DNA of 64,000 nucleotides from Adiantum capillus-veneris (lineage: Eukaryota > Streptophyta > Polypodiopsida > Polypodiales > Pteridaceae): the NCBI GenBank assembly GCA_014529385.2, contig CM043958.1, positions 126,932,817 to 126,996,816 of the forward strand. Reading direction: 5' to 3'. Within the stretch, counting starts at the first letter, position 1. Every line of letters starts with the position of its first letter. Below the pieces are notes generated by a model that was given only the letters and a program-made list of their open reading frames with translations, was not told where the DNA came from and searched no databases. Made by a program: the position numbers and the translations under genes. Below are positions 31,841 to 43,616 of the stretch, one piece after another.

Positions 31841-33547
31841 AAGCTACAACCTGCATGTGGCCCGAACTAAACCATCCTTTGGAAATTTAGAACGCTGCAT
31901 CTTACCCAAAATGCAGCATTCACAAACATGTTTGACAGGTGCTTCAAGAGGCGGCAAAGAAGCAACCATATCAGATTTTTGCAAACGCAGCAAATTGGAA
32001 AAATTCAGATGACCAAAACGTGCATGCCAAAGTTTTGCATCTGAAATAGCCCTTGAATCTGCAACAGTATTTGCAAAATTTTGTCCATACTTGTCATACA
32101 AAGTGAACTTATACAGCCCATGGCACAAAAGCCCAGATGCAACAATTTCATCACCAAAACTGAGATCATGAACTGTACATCTGTCATCCACAAATTTGAC
32201 TACAAGTCCAAGTCTAGCAAGTGCGGATACAGACAAGAGATTCCTCTTGATCCCAGGTACATAAAGTGCATCAACAAGTGTGAAGGAACTGCCATTAGCA
32301 GCAATGAGCACAATCTTTCCAACTCCCTGAACCGGATAAGAGGCATTGTTGGAACAAGTGACTGAATTCCCATGAGGGACACACTCGAGAGAGGTAAACA
32401 ATTCACGATGTGAGGTAATGTGCTTTGTAGCACCACTGTCGAAATACCACGCATGTGAATCTGTAGCAACTGACAAGCATGCATCATGGACAACAAGATT
32501 GTAAGTGCACTCTACGCTAAAATCCCATTCTGCATCAACATCAGCATTACAGTCTCCTTTCACAGAAGACTCAACAATGGCTGCATTTGTAGTGGAACCA
32601 GCATTTGCAGTGGAACCCCCCTCTTTCTTCTTAGCCTCTTTGGCCTTCAACTTAGGACACGACTTGATCGAGTGATCATTGGCTTTACAATAATGGCAAC
32701 GCATCTTCTTTTTTCCCTTATCACCAAAATTTCCAGACAAATTTCTGCCAGCAGAAGCATTAGGAACATAATTTTTGCCACTCGCAGCAGAACCATAAGA
32801 AGTGGTTGCATTACTGTTACCACCCTTTCTTTGAGAAGCAATAAAAGCTTGTTCAACTGCACGCTGCCTAGTCCTGTTTTTTCTAGAAAGTGACTCTTGC
32901 AACAGCAATGTGCATAATGCATCAAACTTGACAACTTCAGGATTTCCTTGGGTCATCAGTCTCCAAGTACTAGCAAAAGTCTGGTAGGAATCTGGTATGG
33001 CATCAAGAAAAGTTTGCACAAGGGAACTATTTGAAATGACTTCACCTGCAGAAATAAGTTGCTCATTGATATCCTTGACACTAGCAAGGAAAGTATCCAT
33101 ACCATCTTCCTCATGCATAATCTCCGACTCCAGCTCTTTACGTAGCAAAGCAATTTTAGCCTCATTGCCGCTTGCATAAAGACCTGCTAGACTATCCCAA
33201 GCCTGTTTCGCAGATTTTGCTGAACGGATGTGAGGAAAAATGGTGCGCTTCACAGAAAACGCAATTAATGCATGAGCCTGCGCATCCTTAACATCCCAAC
33301 GAGCTTGTTTTGCCGTAGGCAAAACAACTCTAACAGCTGCAATCCTTGCAGCAAGACCTGCAACATCCTCAACATCACCTACATCCTCAGAACCAGGACG
33401 TACATCAATGCCCTGCACAATGTTCCAGACACCCTTTGACACAAGAACATGTTGCATCATATAAGCCCACATAGGGTAGTTGTCCCCATCCAACCTGTCC
33501 TCAGCAGCAAACATCTTGAACACATCTGTGGTGTTGTTGTCAGCCAT
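31841..33547 (-). pseudogene. Nested copia gag, protease and GAG-pre-integrase
   Basis: ATG at 33547 begins 'MADNNTTDVFKMFAAEDRLD'. Copia gag blocks follow: 'YPMWAYMMQHVLVSKGVW', 'SAKQAWDSLAGLYASGNEAK'. The CCHC knuckle is 'CHYCKANDHSIKSC' (about 32660-32710). The protease active site is 'WYFDSGATKHITSHRELF' (about 32400-32455). GAG-pre-integrase is 'LWHARFGHLNFSNLL' plus 'CECCILGKMQRSKFP'. The frame is open for about 568 codons from ATG to the TAG at 31843-31841. That stop is probably a point change in a formerly continuous polyprotein, so this part is the best preserved in the window's copia elements. Confidence 0.9.
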
Positions 33548-33895
33548 GGTAAATGCTATACCTGATGTGAAAACTGCCCGAAAATAGGAGAAACGAAGCG
33601 GGAACAACCTGTGCTATATAGCACAAACCATAGAAGACTATAAGGCACCTGTTATGTAGAAAACGGCAATGAGAGAAATTTTGCACAAAATGACGAAATA
33701 GCCTGTGCAGTACTGCCTATAGTGGAAACGGAGGCCGAAATGAGCCCAAATCAAAATTCTGAGCAGAACAAGCTCTACTAGCTGTCCCAAAATATTTGAC
33801 GACCTGCGAACGCTTGCTAAAGCTCACTGAAATCGGAGAAAGTGAGCAGGCGTGTGCTGGAGCACCTGACGACTAAGCCCGGGAGGGCGTGACCT

Positions 33896-33907
33896 GCTCT
33901 GATACCA
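33896..33907 (-). other. Primer-binding site of nested copia
   Basis: Minus strand TGGTATCAGAGC, complementary to plant initiator Met tRNA 3' end, two bases inside the 5' LTR. Confidence 0.92.
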
Positions 33908-33909
33908 AT

Positions 33910-34136
33910 TGTTGGAATTAGGGTTGTAGAGAAACACACACAGCTTGGAGAAGACAAAGGAAGCTCAAGGCACACAATAGAGAGTGTGTTACTTAGTGTG
34001 CAATGGAAAGATAGATAGCCCTAGAGTGATGGGCGTATATACAATGCACGGGGGAAAAAACCTCCTAAAGAGGGAAAAAATGCCCCGGCGGTCCTAGTGT
34101 GTTCACACACATCACTACCACATGTATATGGTAACA
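33910..34136 (-). repeat. 5' LTR of the nested copia
   Basis: 227 bp; differs from the copy at 29000 at about six scattered sites. Confidence 0.92.
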
Positions 34137-34141
34137 ATACA

Positions 34142-34608
34142 TACACTACCACGCATGGCACAGTGAAGCTAGGCAATTCTTATGAGCTTGATATATGCGG
34201 TGTGGACAACATCAAGTTTTCTATGCATAATGACATTGAGTTTATGCTGCATAATGTCAGACATGTACCCAAATTGACAAAGAGGTCGATGTTAGTTGGG
34301 GACAGCTGGATGATTTGGGTTACACTACTATATTTGCTTATGGTTCTTGGATTATCAACAAGAGAAATTTGGTTATGCTTAAAGACCAAAAGTCTGGCTC
34401 ATTGTACTCACTTCATGTCTCTTCAATGAAAGAGGATTCTATTTGTGTAGCCGAGATGCCATCTACAAAGTTGTGGCATAGCCAACTAGGACACATGAGT
34501 CAAAAGGGAATGAAAGTCTTACAGTGTTATGCTTATATCCCTGTTTGGATTACTCTAACTTCTCTTTATGTGAGCATTGCATCTATGGCAAACATACTAG
34601 GTTGATCT
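34142..34608 (+). pseudogene. Old copia protease and GAG-pre-integrase, 3' part
   Basis: Removing the nested element and one ATACA joins 'HKEWFYT' (28999) to 'YTTTHGTVKLGNSYELDIC' in the same frame. After 'FMLHNVRHVPKLTKRSMLVG' a frameshift leads to 'LWHSQLGHMSQKGMKVLQ', and in a third frame 'CEHCIYGKHTRLI', the HHCC domain. Homology ends abruptly at about 34608. Confidence 0.8.
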
Positions 34609-36589
34609 AGAAACTTTGAAGCTTTGCAAGCACATATAATCTAAAATAAATATTAGCGTGCAATAAACCAATATAACCCATTCTTGCTATGAAATAACCT
34701 TGGATTAACAAAATTAGCACCATGCAAGGAACTTAAAATGATCAAATTGGTCTAGAAAATCAAGTGCAAATAAGAAAAATCAAAATCTAATCAAACACGT
34801 CGAATGCTAAAATATACATAGCCTTGTATTGATGACAGAAGGAGGCAATGAGAATGGAAGTTTATGAGGGCTAAACTAGTACTCCACACATGGAAAGGGT
34901 CTTTATATAGAGGGCAGGGCTCTGCTATATAAGAGTTGGTTGAGTGGGGCTTTATTGTGCTTTTTCAATGAAGTCTCTTGGAGTTCTGGGCTATGGTGGT
35001 GCCTAGGGCTTCACATCAAGAGAATTTACGAGGAAATTACATTCTATTGGGGGTCAATGACTCCTTTTCCTTCAACCCAGCAATATGGAAAATGAGATAC
35101 ACATGAGAAGTCTCAAAAAACTCTAAGTATGTAAGCTCTATCCCCAAGATCTAGGTTGAAAACCTTATATCAACTTGAATCGTGTGAAGCTTGTTGCAAA
35201 ATGTTTGAAACTAGTTCAAGGAAACTTCAAATGTGCTAGTTTGCTTCTTGTTGAGATAAGAGAACAACATATCCTTTAAATCTAGTTGACCCCCTCTAGG
35301 GTGCTTGATCCACTTTTTCGTTGCCCTTGTCAACATAGCCTGGATTATCATTGGAAGATGTTGGCACTTCAAATTGCATTGGAGTACACTTGGATGAAAA
35401 GAGATGGTCTTGCACTAGGGTACTTGTAGAAATTGCTCACTATCACTCCAAGTGGATCATAATAGTATAGTAGTCCCTCTCTCACACAGGTGTTGAGACA
35501 TCAATTGTTGATCAAGGACCACTTCTTCCACTAGGTCTCCCTTGTTCAAGGCATTAAATTGACCTAGTTCTAGATAATCCTTTAAGCTAATGGTAAGCGA
35601 ATGAATCCTTTGCTTATGCCACAAGACTTTGTTATAGTCTTGATTGGATTGGTCTTTATTGATGGTTGTTCAAGTAGATGCCAATTGCTTTTGGATACCA
35701 TGTTGGATTCCACATCTTTGTCAAGTAGGGAGGTACACCTCAAATTAAAGCCATTCATAATGTAAAGCAATAGCGCAATCCGCATGTGAGATTCAATACT
35801 TGTACTAGGTTTATCAAGATTTCTCCATCTTGGTGAGGTGTCGATGCAACCTATTGGCTTGCAAGAAGCATTTTGGAGAAATGGGGCTGCCATGTTGTTG
35901 ATTATGGACATACTATGGCATCTAAGGCATTCTTTCTTCAACTTTCCCCCATAAGACATTCTTGAGCTTCACTATGCTTATGGCAAATAGGTAGCTTGCC
36001 AAATGCACTCGAAATGTTACGAAACTCACAAGATATACTCTCTTTATCACGAGATCAATAGCGTATGGACTGTGACTTGTATCCGACCTCTAACTACCTC
36101 TCGCAATCGCGTATAAAGACAGGCGACAAAATACAAAATACCATTTTTTGTTGCATATGGTCCTAACGTGTAGCTCTACTCCCCGTGAACTCATAGGTAC
36201 AAAGAACTCACCAAACGGATACCCGGTTTGCAAGAAAACTCACCTGGAAGCTCGTAGGAGCTTGCTTCACGACGTCGTCGGAATTGCACACTCTTGGTGT
36301 TGGATGGAAGCTCTCGCTGTTGCTAACACGTTGACAGTGTCGCTTTTGCAATGGACCTTCCGTAGAGCACGTAGGGAAGAGAAGAAATCACACACACTCT
36401 CTCTCTCACTCTCTCAGACACAACACACAATGAAACACGAAATTGATTAATTCAAAAGTTAGGCTTAAGGTTACAAATTTTAGCTTATATACAATTCCTC
36501 CCTAGAGGCTTGTTCCCACAAAGTCTAATGGATGCTCAAATATTACAAAAAAGATCATTCCACTTCAAAAATGATGATACAACAAATTG
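34609..36589. other. 2 kb without recognisable genes
   Basis: No open frame has a recognisable domain. The stretch 36160-36570 resembles 25140-25370 and includes a short (CT)n at about 36398-36415; it may be an old dispersed repeat, possibly LTR-derived. Confidence 0.5.
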
Positions 36590-36754
36590 GGAAAACGTCT
36601 TATGTGTTCCACCGTCAACATCAGGGTTGTCCATAGCTTGCTGCAACCTAGTCACAAGATAATTAACAAACAGGGAGCATCTTCATTAGCACCTTCATGT
36701 GCAAAATCAAAGCTATCAAGGTTCATTCTACTCTCTTGGTTATTGTCAGACATG
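36590..36754 (-). pseudogene. Gypsy gag N-terminal fragment
   Basis: The minus strand from an ATG near 36754 mirrors the gag start of the elements at 45056 and 49230 (Ser-Phe-Asp-Phe-Ala-His-Glu-Gly block, then 'LVTRLQQAM'-like sequence). Homology stops at about 36590. Confidence 0.65.
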
Positions 36755-37146
36755 CTAATTACTCTTATGTATAGAATTACTTTGTGCTTTGGTACCCTCA
36801 AAAACCTTAGTTGCTAATCTTCTTTACCTTTGAAATTAGTTTTCAAGCAGCCACACCCGTGGTTTAGACACTGTTGATTGCAAAGACTAGTGGAGAGGGT
36901 CTAACATTGGTCCGTTGATTATGGTTCTTATTGAGCTTGCTCGTAGCTCAATAATGGTTAAGCCAAAGGCAAGCCTCGAGAGACTCTATATTAAGACTAT
37001 AGTTCCCAATGGTGTACCTCGAACTAAGTCCTTCTCAACAAAGATAATAGATCCATGTCCCACTTACCCTATTGCAATAAACAGGTCCAACCTTTCATGG
37101 AAAACTTTAGGACCTCTCTTCTTAAGCAAGAAAAGAGAAACCAATA

Positions 37147-37158
37147 GCTCTGATACCA
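37147..37158 (-). other. Primer-binding site, gypsy fragment
   Basis: TGGTATCAGAGC on the minus strand, one base inside the LTR edge. Confidence 0.85.
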
Positions 37159-37159
37159 A

Positions 37160-37862
37160 TGTAAAGGAAATGGCCTATGAACTTTGAGGATAGAGGAATT
37201 AAGAGAATCAGAGTAATCATTTTCATGAGACTACTTTGAGAACATAGAGGGTGAACTTAATTAGCGGTAGCAACATAACCATAATACTTAATTAACTTGG
37301 CATGAACGGGGCATGAACAACACTTTTGCAAGAGAGAGAGTTAGAGAACTTTACAACAAGTGAGGACCGAATTTATGTGGAGTCGGTCCCCCCTCCAATA
37401 GGATAGATTCTCCCATCAAGAGAGACTTGGTACAATACAATCTTTGTGTTCCTTGTGACCTAGGTGATGCAATGAAGATGGAATGAAGATGGAAAGCTTC
37501 ATGCATCACGAGCATAACTACATAGACTTTGTAAAAAGCATTAACTATCCCTGGCCTCAGTCCCAAGGCCTCAAATACCTTCAAAGGTGGGGAGAGCTAG
37601 CGAGGAATGAGGGTAGGGAAGAGGAAGAAGAAACATTCATACGTGAAAGAAATAGTTCCTCACTTATCATCACTCTTCTTGCTTAGCATACCTAATAGCA
37701 TAGTAATGAAGATGGAGAAGATGGAAAGCTTAAGCATTGAAGCATGGCTCTTGGTTGGATTTAGATTCCATAGTCAAGAGTGTTGGTGTAGGCTCTCAAC
37801 TTCTCAACAAGCTTGGAGAAGGAGATGGAGCTCTTGCACTTTGCTCCTTACACAATATGAGT

Positions 37863-37915
<53 letters not shown>

Positions 37916-38836
37916 GGGGTGGGTGGATGGGGAGAGTATACCCCCCAAGATAGCCCCCTCCTTGCTTTGCTCGACCCCCTCTTCTAGCTCATGATGGAAG
38001 CTCATTGGACCCCATCAATTCTAGCCAATCACAGGTAGAGTGCATATCAAGCAAGCATGCTAACCTTGGGACAAGTGTTCTCCTTTCCCCTTTGAGAGAG
38101 AGGGCTTGGAAAATGCTTTAGACAATTAATAATTAACTAAATGCTCATTGGACCCCTCTTTCGCCTAGCCAATAGGATTCATGCACACTATTCTGGCTAA
38201 CCCTAGGGAGAGCTTGACATGTGTCCTTGTGCCCCATGAGGAAGGGGTGTCCTTTGGGTGAGTGGGGGGTTGGTCAAATCATTGCCCTAGCTTTGGGGCT
38301 TGCCCCCTCCTTTGCAAGGCACTTTTTGACTCAAGCTCCCCAAGAACCTTATGTTTCCCAAGTATGGGAAGCTTCTTAAGCACCTTAGTCATCAAGTGCA
38401 AGCTTAGCAAGAGTATGGGCTCTTTGTCACTCATGCCCCTAGCTTCAAGGGCTCGCCCCCTCCTTGTAGAGATTGATTTGACTTCAAGCTCATGCCTAGA
38501 TTAAGCATGCACCTTAGTTATCAAGCATCACATGCATTTTAATCTTCAAGCACCTCAAGCATAGGCCTAGCTTAACCTAAGGTCTAAGTACTTTTACATT
38601 AACCTTTGGAGGTCTTTAATGAAGATAACCCTAAGGTCTTTAATCTTCATTAGGTAGCCTTGCTCTTTGACACACCCGCTCTCATTTGGACCCCTTTAAC
38701 CTTGGCCCCGTGTTGAGTTAGATCCATAAGCACATGTCTATAAGCTACCCCTTGTTCTCGTTTATTCTCCCACATTAAATGATCAGTTTAATATGAAAAA
38801 ATCATTTGGGTTGGTTAGATATTAGATTTTATGACA
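37160..38836 (-). repeat. Gypsy LTR (1.68 kb) with a 37-base poly-G run
   Basis: TG...CA ends (plus strand tgtaaag...atgaca). Contains (GT)n at 37861-37876 followed by 37 consecutive G (37877-37913), where sibling LTRs have only (GT)n. Confidence 0.85.
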
Positions 38837-39196
38837 TTACCTCTCTCTTGAAATTATAGTTGTCCTCAACTATGAGGTAGAAGAGATAAAGTCTTAGTCA
38901 TCAGTCTACGTTCCTTAGCAGGTAGAGGATCCCTTTTTACCCTATGACATCATTCCAAGATGGATGACTAATCCATTTGGGGCTTGGGAGACTTAGCTGT
39001 CGCAAGCATGTCTGCTCTTGAGTCCATCTAATTTTTCAAAGTAGAGTGACAAAGTCTACTTGGTGTTTGAGACATCATCATCACAAACATGATTCTAAGC
39101 ATGCATACTACTTGAATTTGTGCACAATAGAAAGAGAATTAGTCTTATAAGACAAAAACATTGGTCATTTAAAAGAAACGTGTACATTTGGCATAT

Positions 39197-39605
39197 CTAA
39201 CGTAGCATTGTAAGCATTGACAAGGTTCATACTATCCTTAAGTTGTATTCCTTGCATCCATCTAGCATCTTCAAAAGGATAATTTTTGAACTTAATAAGA
39301 TACCGTCGGATAATCTTACCATGTCATAGTGCCTTGTCTTCATGCCGAAGGAGAGCTTCGGGTTGTAGCACCTCTTCTTGGTCTTTGATTTTTGGAGGGT
39401 CTTCAATAATCGGTTCTCTTGGTGGCTCTCCTTTGTAGGGCTTAAGTAGGCTCACATGAAAAGCATTGTGTATGAGCCAATGGTTGGGCAACTTAAGTTG
39501 ATAAGCCATGGCATTGTTCGGCTTCAAAATTTGAAAAGGACCATAGTATCTTTTTGCTAGTTTAGCATAATACTTTTGATGGCCCGTAGGATTTTTGCCC
39601 GTCAT
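39197..39605 (-). pseudogene. Gypsy integrase C-terminus and chromodomain-like tail
   Basis: Minus strand: 'GKNPTGHQKYYAKLAKRYYG', 'NHWLIHNAFHVSLLKPYKGE', then after a stop 'HGKIIRRYLIKFKNYPFEDA', which matches the chromodomain pattern (YLIKWKNYPxEDATW). The upstream RT and integrase core are absent. Confidence 0.8.
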
Positions 39606-39720
39606 AGTTCCATTAAAGGTTGCTAATCCCTTTGTAGCCTACTTCTTCTTTGAAGTGCAAAGCCATTGAGTGACTGCTTTTCTATGGACATAGCCACATT
39701 GGGTCAACCATGTATATCGT

Positions 39721-39848
<128 letters not shown>

Positions 39849-39879
39849 CTCTCTTGTGTGTGAAAATTATCTCTCTCCA

Positions 39880-40269
39880 TTAAGTACAACCACTCTAATC
39901 TTTCGACATTATACATTTAAGGGCAGTCCAAGGGAGTCCATATGAGTGTACAATCTGATCCATAGCTATAGCATTTTGAGTATCCCAAATCAATGACATG
40001 AACCAAACTCTAAAAGATCGCAAATAGAACTATAGGTGAGAGTCCTTGGAGAAGGTATGTCCAAATGTGAGCCTAAACTTGGTAACCTGGATATCCCAGG
40101 CACCCCTCCAGTGGTTCATAGCAACATCCCACCATCTTTGCACTTAAGAACAATTCCAGAATAAATGCTTCCATGTTTCAACCTTCCCATGTCTAGAGCA
40201 TTTTCCCCTTGATATTCTTTTCTTTTGCAAAATTTTACCAAGAGGCAATGCTCCTGTGATAACCTACCA
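39880..40269 (-). pseudogene. LINE remnant, zinc-finger-RVT-like 3' segment
   Basis: Minus strand from 40269: 'VITGALPLGKILQKKRIS' then 'CSRHGKVETWKHLFWNC', a stop, and 'VQRWWDVAMNHWRG'. This is the C-terminal zf-RVT-type block of plant non-LTR retrotransposons (Cys, His, then HLFWxC). Its upstream sequence is found at 47239-47006 and then 56060-55961, separated by two gypsy elements. Confidence 0.65.
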
Positions 40270-41764
40270 TGTAATAAAGATGGCCTATGAACTTTGAGAA
40301 TAGCACAATTACGAAAATTAGAGAGAGCATTTTTGTGAGACTACTTTGAGAACATAGAGGGTGAACTTATTTAGTGGTAGCAACATAACCATAATACTTA
40401 ATTAACTTGGCATGAACAATACTTTTGCAAGAGAGAGAGTTGTTTAGAGAACTTGACAACAATTGAGGACTGGACGTGGAGCCGCGGTCTCCCTCCAATA
40501 GGATTTTGTAGTATAGATTCTTCCATCAAGAGAGACTTGGTACAATACAATCTATGTGTTCCTTGTGACCTAGGTGATGCAATGAAGATGGAAAGCTTCA
40601 TGCATCACGAGCATAACTACATAGACTTTGTAAAAAGCATTAATTATCCCTGGCCTCAGTCCCAAGGCCTCAAACACCTTCAAAGGTGGAGAGAGCTAGC
40701 GGGGAATGAGGGTAGGGAAGAGGAAGAAGAAACATTCATAGGAGAAAGAAAACGTTTCTCACTTATCATCACTCTTCTTGCTTAGCATACATAATTCCAT
40801 AGTAATGAAGATGGAGAAGATGGCAAGCTTAAGCATTGGAGCATGGCTCTTGGTTGGATTCGCATTCCACAGCCAAGAGCGTCGGTGTAGGCTCTCAACT
40901 TCTCTACATTTTTGGAGAAGGACATGGGGCTCTTGCACTTTGCAACTCACACAACGAGTGTGTGTGTGTGTGTGTGGGATAGTATACCCCCCAAGCGAGC
41001 CCCCTCCTTGCTTTAGTCGACCCCCTCTTCTAGCACTAGCTGGCACTTGATTGGACCTCCTCAACCTTGGCCAATCACATGCGTAGTGCATATCAAGCAA
41101 CAAGGGTAGCCTTGGGACAAGTGTCCCCCTTTTCCCTTTGAGAGAGAGGACTTGATAAATGCATACACAATTGATTAAATTAACTAAATTATTATTGGAC
41201 CCCTTGGGATGCCAACCAATAGGCTTTAGGAACACTATGAAGGCAACATGAAGAGGAGCTTGACAAGTGTCCTATTTGCATTCTTTGTACCAAGCTTGCC
41301 TTGTGTGAGGGTGTATGTGTTCTCTCTCTAGCTCCTACAATGAGGGCTCGCCCCCCCTTGAGTAGGGATCATGTTGACTTTGTGGAACACCTCAAGCCCC
41401 TAAAGCACCTTAGTCATGGAGCATCTTAGCACCTTAGTCAACAAGCATGACAAGCACCTCAAGCTTGGGCCGGGTTCCCACCTTAAGCACCACCCTAGCT
41501 TGCCTAAATTCAAAGGAATTTTAACAGTAACCATTGGAGGTCTTGAATGAAGCTAACCCTAAGGTCGTTAAGCTCCATTAGCTAGCCTTGCTCTTTGACA
41601 TACCATCTCTCATTTGAACTCCTTTACCATTGACCCTGTGTTGAGATAGACCCGTAAGCACATGTCTATATTCTAACCCTTGTTCCCATCTATTCTCCCA
41701 CATTAAATGATTAGTTTAATATGAAAAAATAATTTGGGTTGGTTAGATATTAGATTTTATGACA
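40270..41764 (-). repeat. 3' LTR of the minus-strand gypsy (1495 bp)
   Basis: Starts tgtaataaagatggcc and ends attttatgaca on the plus strand. Includes (GT)9 at about 40959-40976. Confidence 0.88.
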
Positions 41765-42129
41765 TTAACTCTCTCTTGAAATCATAGTCGTCCTTGACTA
41801 TGAGGTAGAAGAGATAAAGCCTTAGTTATTACTCAATGTTTTTTAGCAGGTAGAGGATCCCTTTTTACCATACGACATCATTCCAAGATGGATGACCAAT
41901 CCATTTGGTGCTTGGGAGACATAGCTGTCGCAAGCATGTCTACTCTTTAGTCCATTTCATTCTCCCAAGTAGAGTGGCAAATTCTACTTGGTGTTTGAGA
42001 GAGGTCGTAATCACAAACATGATTCTAAGCATACATACTACTTAAATTTGTGCACAATAAAAAGAGAATTAGTCATATAAGACAAAAACATTGATCATTT
42101 AAAAGAAATTTGTACATTTGCTTACTCTA

Positions 42130-42494
42130 ATGTAGCATTGAAAAAATTCATACTATCCTTAGGTTGTATTCCTTGCATCCATCTAGCATCTTCAAAATGA
42201 TAGTTTTTGAACTTAATAAGATACCGTCGGATAATCTTACCATGTTGTAGTACCTTGTCTTCATGCCGAAGGATAGCTTTGGGTTGTAGCACCGCTTCTT
42301 GGTCTTCGATTTCGAGAGGGTCTTCAATAATTGGTTCACTTGGTGGCTCTCCTTTGTAGGGCTTAAGTAGACTCACATGAAAAGCATTGTGTATAGCCAA
42401 TGGTTGGGCAGCTTGAGTTGATAAGCCACCTCATTGATTGGCTTCAAAATTTGAAAAGGACCATAATATATTTTTTCTAGTTTAGCATAAAATT
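42130..42494 (-). pseudogene. Gypsy integrase C-terminus and chromodomain-like tail
   Basis: Minus strand from the deletion joint: 'FYAKLEKIYYGPFQILKPIN', then 'NAFHVSLLKPYKGEPPSEPI' and 'HGKIIRRYLIKFKNYHFEDA'. It directly follows RT codons because about 1.77 kb is missing relative to the element at 47240 (equivalent of about 51855-53625). Confidence 0.85.
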
Positions 42495-43080
42495 GAATTG
42501 AAGGAAAAATTCGCTTTCTTTTTTATTGATGAAAAGCTTGTTTTCCCTCAATGCTTGAAAAATCACCTAGAGATGTTGCGTGTGTTCCTCCAAGGACTAT
42601 CGAAGAACACTCCAGTGAATTTGCGATAGTTCTAAATATTTTCTCCATTAAACAATTGAATGTGGTTGGTGCATTAGTCAAGCCAAAAGGCATGACTAGA
42701 TATTCATAAAGACCAAACTTTGTACGAAACACGATCATTAGGATATCCTCATTCACTATCCTTATTTTATGATAGCCACTATTAAGGTCAATCCTATTGA
42801 AGTAGGTAGAGCCTTGTAGCTTATCAAACAGATCTTCTACCCGAGGTATGGGAAATCTATTTGATAATGTTATGATTTAGTGCTCGATGGTCCACACACA
42901 TGCGGTATGTACCTTTTTTTTTTGCACTAGGAGGTCTGGAGAACAAAAGGGAGAGGAGATAGGCCTCACCATCCCTTTGTCTACCAATTCTTGTACTTGC
43001 CTTATGATCTCCTCTTGTTGAGCTTGGGAAACTCTATAAGGAGGCTTGTTAGGTTGTGAGCCTCCTGGTAGGAGCTCAAT
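42495..43080 (-). pseudogene. Gypsy RT, N-terminal part
   Basis: Contains decayed versions of the blocks before RT motif A, 'FGLYEYLVMPFGLTNAPTTF' (42680-42740), and a broken motif C region. It stops at 'FHQ', where the pol deletion begins. Several frameshifts and stops. Confidence 0.75.
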
Positions 43081-43596
43081 TCAATGGTTATCATCCCCAC
43101 GTTTTGGAGGGAAGGAGAAGTATAACTCTTCTTGATTCCTACCATTTACATGTGATGAAACGTTAGGACCGTTTAGGGACTCTTTGACGAAAATCATGTA
43201 CACAAAAACTGAGCTTTTCATTGATTTATCAAAAGCAAAAGGATTTACAAGTGGTATAATATGACCAAACTCACTAGCATCTATATGCATGCTCTTTTCC
43301 ATGTAGGTGAAGTATATTCTCCTTTCAGGGAACTTCATGTTGGCAGCCATGCGGTTGAGCCATGGTTCCCCTAAGATAGCATCCTCATGTTGGAGAGGAG
43401 CGATGAAAAATTCTTCTTTGTCGATGTAGCTTTGGACATGAAGCCTCAACTTCCCAATCAAGTGAGTAACAGAGGCTTGTTGTCCCTTGAAAGCTATGTC
43501 AACAATTACAGTATCTCCCATCTCAAAAGATTGAATGCCCAACACGGTGGCCAACTCCAATGACATCAAGTTTTGAGTAGAGCCAGGGTCAAACAA
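43081..43596 (-). pseudogene. Gypsy protease region
   Basis: Open frame with 'MFDPGSTQNLMSLELATVLG', 'GKLRLHVQSYIDKEEFFIAP', 'LGEPWLNRMAANMKFPERR'. The retropepsin active site reads D-P-G-S, as in the element at 47240, instead of D-S/T-G. It lies between gag knuckle and RT as expected for gypsy. Confidence 0.8.
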
Positions 43597-43616
43597 AATA
43601 GAGGCATCACCCTCCC

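Larger units (their letters stand above)
29000..34136 (-). mobile_element. Complete Ty1/copia element nested in the older copia
   Basis: Two 227-bp LTRs (29000-29226 and 33910-34136) with TG...CA ends are flanked by a perfect 5-bp duplication ATACA (28995-28999 and 34137-34141). Primer-binding site TGGTATCAGAGC lies next to the right LTR (33907-33896, minus) and a G-rich polypurine tract next to the left LTR (about 29227-29236). Gag, protease, integrase, RT and RNase H follow in copia order on the minus strand. LTRs differ at about six positions by eye (near 2.6%), indicating a fairly recent insertion. The coding region has stops, a frameshifting duplication and a deletion. Confidence 0.92.
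26220..34608 (+). mobile_element. Old, 3'-truncated Ty1/copia element (host of a nested copia)
   Basis: 5' LTR 26220-26402 (TGTTGGG...ACA, 183 bp), primer-binding site variant TGGTATTAGAGC (26405-26416), a leader of about 1.5 kb, gag from 27985, then protease. At 28999 it is interrupted by a complete minus-strand copia element and resumes at 34142, ending in the GAG-pre-integrase domain near 34608. No RT, RNase H or 3' LTR is present. Confidence 0.75.
36590..39610 (-). mobile_element. Ty3/gypsy fragment in pol-LTR-gag order
   Basis: Read on the minus strand: end of pol (39605-39197), 3' untranslated part and polypurine tract, one LTR (38836-37160), primer-binding site (37158-37147), leader, then the first codons of gag (36754-36590). 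The LTR is thus flanked by internal sequence on both sides. This is the signature of a tandem element sharing an LTR, later truncated at both ends. It is the same family as the elements at 40270 and 47240. Confidence 0.8.

Noticed and set aside
36587-36817. Plus-strand frame of 76 codons
   Set aside because: Antisense shadow of the gypsy gag start on the minus strand.
37607-38005. Frames with poly-Gly or poly-Pro
   Set aside because: They come from the 37-base G run inside a gypsy LTR, with no coding support.
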